The position numbers were made by a program, and so were the translations under genes. 64,000 nucleotides of DNA from Schlegelella aquatica. GTDB lineage: Bacteria > Pseudomonadota > Gammaproteobacteria > Burkholderiales > Burkholderiaceae_C. Shown here piece by piece: positions 58,099 to 64,000 of the stretch. The stretch lies in NCBI RefSeq assembly GCF_026013905.1, contig NZ_CP110257.1, positions 682,001-746,000 on the forward strand. The letters run 5' to 3'. Position 1 is the first letter of the stretch, and each line of letters opens with the position of its first letter. The notes beneath the pieces are model-generated. The model did not search any database. It had not been told where the DNA came from and saw nothing but the letters and a program-made list of their open reading frames with translations.

Positions 58099-58868
58099 TC
58101 AGTCGAGCAGCCCCTCGCCGGGAGCGAAGCGATCGACCGCGTCGGTGATGAGTCCATCGACGCCGGCCTGGAGCAGCCGGTCTGCCTCGCAGGCGTCGTT
58201 GACGGTGTAGGCGAGGCAGCGCATCCCGGCGGCGCGCAGGCCTTCGACCGCGGCAGCGTCCAGCATGCCGAAGTGGGCGACGACCGCACTGCAATCAAGG
58301 GCCTGCGCCTCGTCCCACCAGCCCTCCCACCAGTGATCCAGCAGCAGCCCCCGGGGCAGCTCGGGCGCCGCGGCGCGCGCCGCACGCAGGGCGGCCGGTT
58401 TGAAGGAGGTCAGCAGCGGCGGCACAGCACCCGGGGTGGCCGACCACCAGCGGCGGCAGTGCTCCGCCACCGCCTGACCGGTGAGCGCCTCCGCGCCGGG
58501 CGAGGGCTTGATCTCGATGTTGAGGGCATGGCCGTTGCGCAGCACGAACCGCACCACGGCTTCGAGCGTCGGGGGCGGCTCGCCCGCGTAGGAGCGGCTG
58601 TGCCAGCCGCCGGCGTCCAGGCGGCTCAGCTCCGCCCAGGTCCACTCGGCCGCTTGCCCGCGAGCGGAGGTGGTGCGCTCGAGCGTCGCGTCGTGGAGCA
58701 GGAAGGGAACGCCGTCTCCGCTCAACTTGGCGTCGCACTCGAACATCCGGTAGCCGTGCGCCGCGCCCACGCGGAACGCGGCCAGCGTGTTCTCGGGGGC
58801 AAGCTTGCCGGCGCCTCGGTGTGCGATCCAGCGCGGGTAGGGCCAGGGCTCGAGGCGGAAGGCGGTGC

Positions 58869-58872
<4 letters not shown>
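58099..58872 (-). CDS. ugpQ: Glycerophosphodiester phosphodiesterase UgpQ
   Basis: Hydrolyses glycerophosphodiesters to glycerol-3-phosphate and an alcohol, supplying the ugp system. A 257-residue GDPD TIM-barrel: [15 protein letters not shown] (catalytic His-Arg and metal Glu), [20 protein letters not shown] (Glu, Asp, catalytic His) and NIEIKPSPG; the end has CLAYTVND and [11 protein letters not shown] 58872 overlaps the ugpC stop (GTGA); the upstream codons are less family-like. Last gene of ugpBAECQ. Confidence 0.94.
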
Positions 58873-59942
<1,070 letters not shown>

Positions 59943-59958
59943 GTGAGGGTGCGGTTTT

Positions 59959-60807
59959 CTATTTCTCGGTGTCGACCAGGCCCTTGACGAACCACTTCTG
60001 CATCAGCACCACCACCACGGCGGGCGGCAGCAGCGCGAGCATGGCCGTGGCCATCACCAGGTTCCACTCGGTCAAGGCGTCGCCGCCGACGATCATGCGC
60101 TTGATGCCGATGACAGCGGTGTACATGCTCTCGTCGCTGGTCACCAGCAGCGGCCAGAGGTATTGATTCCAGCCGTAGATGAACTGGATGACGAACAGCG
60201 CCGCGATGGAGGTCTTCGACAGCGGCAGCAGCACATCGAAGAAGAACCGCATCGGCCCGGCGCCATCCATGCGCGCCGCCTCGGCGAGTTCGTCAGGCAC
60301 GGTGAGGAAGAACTGCCGGAACAGGAACGTGGCCGTGGCCGAGGCGATCAGCGGCAGCGTCAGGCCCGCGTACGTGTTGAGCAGGCTGAGGTCGGCGGCG
60401 ACCTTGAACGTCGGGATGATGCGCACTTCCACGGGCAGCATCAGCGTCACGAAGATCATCCAGAAGAAGAAGCGCCGCAGCGGGAAGCGGAAGTAGACGA
60501 TGGCGAACGAGCTGATGATCGAGATCGCGATCTTGCCGAAGGCGATCACCAGCGCCATCACGAGGCTGTTGAACATCATCGGGCCCACCGGGGCCCCCGC
60601 GCCACGGGTGGAGCCGGCCAGCAGCACCTGGCTGTAGTTGTGCCAGAACTGATCCCCAGGCACGAGGCGCATCGGCACCGCGAGGATCTCCTCCAGCGTG
60701 AGGGTGGAGGCGACGAACGTCACGTACAGGGGGAACGCGACGATCGCCACGCCGACGAGCAGGCCCAGGTGCGTGAGGAGGGTGAGAAGGGGGCGGCGTT
60801 CGACCAT
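59959..60807 (-). CDS. ugpE: Glycerol-3-phosphate ABC transporter permease UgpE
   Basis: Inner-membrane permease of the glycerol-3-phosphate importer. A 282-residue, six-helix protein of the MalG branch, with the cytoplasmic EAA loop [20 protein letters not shown] that docks on UgpC. ATG 60807 is used; GGCCCCC before it is a poor ribosome-binding site. Lies 8 bp after the ugpA stop. Confidence 0.95.
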   Translation of the reverse strand: MVERRPLLTLLTHLGLLVGVAIVAFPLYVTFVASTLTLEEILAVPMRLVPGDQFWHNYSQVLLAGSTRGAGAPVGPMMFNSLVMALVIAFGKIAISIISSFAIVYFRFPLRRFFFWMIFVTLMLPVEVRIIPTFKVAADLSLLNTYAGLTLPLIASATATFLFRQFFLTVPDELAEAARMDGAGPMRFFFDVLLPLSKTSIAALFVIQFIYGWNQYLWPLLVTSDESMYTAVIGIKRMIVGGDALTEWNLVMATAMLALLPPAVVVVLMQKWFVKGLVDTEK

Positions 60808-60815
60808 GGGGGCCT

Positions 60816-61697
60816 TCAGTAGTTGACGCGCCGCTCGATGAAGCGGAACTGCACGACCGTCAGCGCAATGACGATCAGCATCAGGATGGCCGACTGGGCC
60901 GAGGACCCGCCCAGGTCGGCCGCCTTCACCCCGTCGTAATACACCTTGTAGACGAGGATCTGCGTGGCCCCGGACGGGCCGCCCTGAGTGGTGGCATCGA
61001 TCACGCCGAAGGTGTCGAAAAAGGCGTAGACGATGTTGACCACCAGCAGGAAGAATGTGGTGGGCGACAGCAGCGGGAAGACGATGGTCCAAAAGCGCCT
61101 GAAGGGGCGTGCGCCGTCGATCGCCGCGGCCTCGATCAGCGAGCGCGGAATCGCCTGCAGCCCCGCCAGGAAGAACAGGAAGTTGTAGGAGATCTGCTTC
61201 CACACCGAGGCGATCACCACCAGCAGCATGGCCTGCTCGCTGCGCAGCACCCAGTTCCAGTCGATGCCCAGCTGGCGCAGGCCGTAGCTGACGATGCCGA
61301 TGGACGGCGCGAACAAGAACCCCCACAGCACCCCGGCGATGGCGGGCGCCACCGCATAGGGCCAGATCAGCAGCGTCTTGTAGACGGTGGCGCCGCGGAT
61401 CACGCGGTCGGCCATCACGGCCAGCAGCAGCGCGAGGGTGATGCCGCCCGTGGCCACCAGCACGCTGAACAGGGCCGTGACCTGGAACGACTCGAGATAG
61501 TTGGCGTCGCGCAGCAGGTCGGCGAAGTTGTCCAGCCCGGCGAACTCGGTGGACAGCCCGAACGCATCTTGCCGCTGGAAGGCGAACCACAGCGCCTGGG
61601 CCGCGGGCCAGAAGAAGAAGACGACGGTGATGGCGATCTGCGGGGCGACCAGCAGGTAGGGCAGCCAGCGTGAGCGGAAGACGACGCGTTTTTCCAT
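60816..61697 (-). CDS. ugpA: Glycerol-3-phosphate ABC transporter permease UgpA
   Basis: Second permease of the importer, MalF branch but short (293 residues, six helices: [20 protein letters not shown] ...). The EAA loop is [23 protein letters not shown] 61697 follows a 74-bp spacer after ugpB that contains a strong stem-loop, which probably lowers expression of ugpAECQ relative to the binding protein. Confidence 0.95.
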   Translation of the reverse strand: MEKRVVFRSRWLPYLLVAPQIAITVVFFFWPAAQALWFAFQRQDAFGLSTEFAGLDNFADLLRDANYLESFQVTALFSVLVATGGITLALLLAVMADRVIRGATVYKTLLIWPYAVAPAIAGVLWGFLFAPSIGIVSYGLRQLGIDWNWVLRSEQAMLLVVIASVWKQISYNFLFFLAGLQAIPRSLIEAAAIDGARPFRRFWTIVFPLLSPTTFFLLVVNIVYAFFDTFGVIDATTQGGPSGATQILVYKVYYDGVKAADLGGSSAQSAILMLIVIALTVVQFRFIERRVNY

Positions 61698-61720
61698 GCG
61701 GGAACCCGGCGAAAAAGAAC

Positions 61721-61750
61721 GAACCCGGCCGGCGCCGCACGGCCGGGTTC
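61721..61750 (-). terminator. Stem-loop with T-run between ugpB and ugpA
   Basis: GAACCCGGCC and GGCCGGGTTC form a perfect 10-bp stem around a 10-nt loop, 22-51 bp after the ugpB stop. On the minus strand it is followed by GTTCTTTTT. Probably a partial terminator or an mRNA-protecting processing structure, as known for binding-protein-dependent transport operons. Confidence 0.8.
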
Positions 61751-61771
61751 GGCGGGCAGTCTAGCCGACGA

Positions 61772-63091
61772 TCAGCTGTCCTTGGCGGTCGCCGCGAAAC
61801 GGCGCAGCAGCTCGTTGCCGCGGCGCACCGCGTCGTCCAGGGCGGTCTTGGCGTCCTTCTTGCCGGCCAGCACGGCTTCGATCTCTTCCTCGATCACCTC
61901 GCGGCCCTGCACGAAGTTGCCGAAGCGCAGGCCCTTGGAGTTGGCCGTGGGCGGCTTGTGGTTGAGCTGGCGCATCGCGATGTCGGAGCCGGGCACCTTC
62001 TCGTAGTAGCCGGACTTGCGGGTCAGCTCCGCGGCCGCGAGGGTGATCGGCACGTAGCCGGTGTCCTGGTGCCACTTGGCCTGCACCTCGGGGCGCGAGA
62101 GGTACTTGAAGAACTCGGCGACGCCCTTGTAGTCCGCCGGCTTCTTGCCGCTCATCACCCACAGGCTCGCCCCGCCGATGATGGAGTTCTGAGGCGCTCC
62201 CGCCACGTTGTCGTGGTAGGGCAGGAAGTTGACGGAGAAGTCGAACTTCGCGTTCTTGCGGATGTTGGCCTGCGCGCCGGAGCTGGAGGTCAGCATCGCG
62301 CACTCGCCGCTGAAGAACTTGGCCTCGGCCTCGTTGCGCCGGCCCGCGTAGGTGAACCAGCCGTTCTTGGCGAAGTCGCCCAGCATCTGGATGTGGGCCA
62401 CGTGCTGCGGCGAGTTGAAGGTGAACTGCGTGTCGGTGCCGGCGATGCCGTTCTCCTTGGTGCCGATCGGCAGGTTGTGCCAGGCGGAGAAGTTCTCGAT
62501 GTGCACCCACGACGGCCAGCCGGTGGTGTACACGCAGGCCTGGCCGCTGGCCTTGAGCTTGCCGGCCGCCACCGCGAACTCTCTCCAGGTCTTGGGCGCC
62601 TTCTCGGGATCGAGCCCGGCCTTGCGGAAGGCGTCCTTGTTCACGTAGAAGACCGGCGTGGAGGAGTTGAACGGCAAGGACAGCATGTTGCCCTTGCGAT
62701 CGGTGTAGTAGCCGGCCACCGCGGGCACGTACACCTTGGGGTCGAACTCGACACCCGACTCCTTCATCAACTGGTGGACGGGCTTGATCGCGCCCTTGGC
62801 CGCCATCATGGTGGCCGTGCCCACCTCGAACACCTGCAGGATGTGCGGTGCGTTGCCGGCGCGGAAGGCGGCGATCGCGGCCGTCATCGACTCGGGGTAC
62901 GAGCCCTTGAAGACGGGCACCACCTTGTAGTCCTTCTGGCTGGCGTTGAAGCCGTTGGCCAGCTCGATCACGCGCTCGTTGAGGGCGCCGGTCATCGAGT
63001 GCCACCACTGGATCTCGACCTGGGCGCGCGCCGGCGCGGCAGACAGGGTGACGACGGCCGCGGCAGCGGCGGCAGCGAGTGTGAGCTTCAT
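61772..63091 (-). CDS. ugpB: Glycerol-3-phosphate-binding periplasmic protein UgpB
   Basis: High-affinity periplasmic receptor for glycerol-3-phosphate (and glycerophosphodiesters). The 439-residue precursor has a signal peptide [21 protein letters not shown], with cleavage after ARA, then the UgpB start [20 protein letters not shown], and [20 protein letters not shown] later. A PhoB-like half-site lies at 63161-63171. First gene of ugpBAECQ. Confidence 0.95.
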   Translation of the reverse strand: MKLTLAAAAAAAVVTLSAAPARAQVEIQWWHSMTGALNERVIELANGFNASQKDYKVVPVFKGSYPESMTAAIAAFRAGNAPHILQVFEVGTATMMAAKGAIKPVHQLMKESGVEFDPKVYVPAVAGYYTDRKGNMLSLPFNSSTPVFYVNKDAFRKAGLDPEKAPKTWREFAVAAGKLKASGQACVYTTGWPSWVHIENFSAWHNLPIGTKENGIAGTDTQFTFNSPQHVAHIQMLGDFAKNGWFTYAGRRNEAEAKFFSGECAMLTSSSGAQANIRKNAKFDFSVNFLPYHDNVAGAPQNSIIGGASLWVMSGKKPADYKGVAEFFKYLSRPEVQAKWHQDTGYVPITLAAAELTRKSGYYEKVPGSDIAMRQLNHKPPTANSKGLRFGNFVQGREVIEEEIEAVLAGKKDAKTALDDAVRRGNELLRRFAATAKDS

Positions 63092-63160
63092 GACATCTCC
63101 ATGCAGGGGGGAACCGGCCGGAGCACCGTGGCTCCCGGCCGGCCCGCGAGCCTAGCGTTG

Positions 63161-63186
63161 TTATGTGACAGGAGGGTTTCTGTCAC
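63161..63186 (-). promoter_or_regulatory. PhoB-like half-site and palindrome upstream of ugpB
   Basis: On the minus strand 63171-63161 reads CTGTCACATAA, matching one full PhoB 11-nt unit (CTGTCAYAWAW). The adjacent positions do not give the second unit. The same bases form one arm of an inverted repeat GTGACAG/CTGTCAC (63165-63186). It lies about 75 bp before the ugpB start. Confidence 0.5.
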
Positions 63187-63310
63187 GGAAGCGCTGCCGC
63201 CGCAACCGGGGCAGCCCGGGGAGGCCCGAAGCCGGGGCGCGGGATGTTGCGCTGCGGTAGGATTGCCGCTCAAGCGCTGTTACAAACCCCGCCCCACGCG
63301 CCCGGAGCCC

Positions 63311-64000
63311 ATGAACGCACCGCTCCCCGTCCACGACCTCGCTTCGAGCAGCCCGACCGCCCGCGATGCCGCGCACCCGCGGCTGCGCGAGATTCCTTAC
63401 AACTACACCTCGTTCTCGGACCGCGAGATCGTCATCCGCATCCTCGGAGCGCGGGCGTGGGAGGTGCTGAGTCTGCTGCGCGAGGAGCGCCAGACGGGCC
63501 GTTCCGCCCGCATGCTGTACGAGGTCCTGGGCGACATCTGGGTCGTGCAGCGCAACCCCTATCTGCAAGACGACCTGCTGGACAACCCCAGGCGGCGGCG
63601 CCTGCTCATCGAGGCGCTGGAGCACCGCCTGCGCGAGATCGAGCGCCGTCGCACCCCGGCGGCCGACGCGGCGCGCGACGCCTTGGTGGGCGAACTGCTG
63701 GCCGCAGCCCGGCAGGCGGTCGAGCGCTTTGCCGCCTACTTCGACGAAGTGGCCGAGCTGCGCCGCCGCACCGTGCGCGTGCTGGGCCGCCACACGCGGC
63801 GCGACAACATCAAGTTCGACGGGCTGAGCCGCGTCTCGCACGTCACCGACGCCACCGACTGGCGCGTGGAGTACCCGTTCGTCGTGCTCACGCCCGACAC
63901 CGAGGCCGAGACGGCCGCGCTCGTCAAGGGCTGCATCGAGCTGGGCCTGACCATCATCCCGCGCGGCGGCGGCACCGGCTACACCGGCGGCGCCGTGCCG
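63311..64000 (+). CDS. FAD-linked oxidase (D-lactate/glycolate-type dehydrogenase), start only
   Basis: The first 230 residues of a large FAD-binding oxidoreductase, truncated by the window end. It begins with a DUF3683-type N-terminal region ([20 protein letters not shown] ... [19 protein letters not shown]) and then enters the FAD-binding type 4 domain: [19 protein letters not shown] and [16 protein letters not shown], the PP-loop for FAD phosphate. This architecture is that of long DUF3683/GlcD/Dld-like D-lactate or D-2-hydroxyacid dehydrogenases. ATG 63311 is divergent from ugpB. Confidence 0.88.
   Translation, partial: MNAPLPVHDLASSSPTARDAAHPRLREIPYNYTSFSDREIVIRILGARAWEVLSLLREERQTGRSARMLYEVLGDIWVVQRNPYLQDDLLDNPRRRRLLIEALEHRLREIERRRTPAADAARDALVGELLAAARQAVERFAAYFDEVAELRRRTVRVLGRHTRRDNIKFDGLSRVSHVTDATDWRVEYPFVVLTPDTEAETAALVKGCIELGLTIIPRGGGTGYTGGAVP

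Noticed and set aside
63210..63245. Possible further copy of the 79-bp repeat (GCCCGAAGCCGGGG)
   Set aside because: Only about 13 bases match and the flanks do not; too short in GC-rich DNA to call.

Overview
The window is about 64 kb of very GC-rich, densely coded chromosome with the gene orders, MurE/DusB/RuvC-type housekeeping proteins and glycan genes of a betaproteobacterium. I infer order Burkholderiales, perhaps close to Caldimonas/Schlegelella or other Sphaerotilaceae; I cannot name the species from sequence alone. No phage, insertion sequence, CRISPR array, tRNA or rRNA was seen.

Layout. 1-7000: start of rpoH behind a perfect CIRCE operator, a thioredoxin-reductase-like flavoprotein, a DUF3429 membrane protein, an M61 peptidase, a DUF3108 protein, a small hypothetical gene and an enoyl-CoA hydratase. 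7000-17235: lysS, then a one-direction glycan cluster (flippase, acyltransferase, GT4, GT2, methyltransferase, DegT aminotransferase, PglC-like sugar transferase, PglF/CapD-like 4,6-dehydratase). 17350-22871: rhlE, five tandem 79-bp GC-rich repeats, pyrC, DUF3025, the RNase P RNA gene rnpB and a Bcr/CflA-type exporter. 22891-30765: accessory-looking genes (SDR-DoxX fusion, DUF2269, a membrane protein, a SIR2-like protein, a DUF4832 lipoprotein), recQ, and two hsp20 genes behind a sigma-32-like promoter.

31167-49735: the complete dcw cell-wall and division cluster, mraZ-rsmH-ftsL-ftsI-murE-murF-mraY-murD-ftsW-murG-murC-ddl-ftsQ-ftsA-ftsZ followed by lpxC, nearly all joined by 1-7 nt stop/start overlaps. 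It starts at a sigma-70 promoter overlapped by 10-bp-spaced MraZ-box repeats. Between murG and murC lies an 83-bp duplication that restarts the MurC N-terminus and makes a 28-codon leader ORF.

49766-64000: a small membrane protein, ruvC, a glycosyltransferase inserted on the opposite strand between ruvC and purH, purH-fis-dusB, a YqaA-like membrane protein, NfeD-slipin, the full glycerol-3-phosphate uptake operon ugpBAECQ (with a stem-loop after ugpB and a PhoB-like half-site before it), and the start of a large FAD-linked oxidase.

Three themes link the loci. A heat-shock circuit is visible in cis (HrcA operator on rpoH; sigma-32-like promoter on hsp20s). One GC-rich repeat family occurs as a tandem array, as a piece embedded in the recQ reading frame and as a decayed inverted copy. 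Several genes have a -10-like box only 7-9 nt before the ATG and no ribosome-binding site, suggesting leaderless transcripts.
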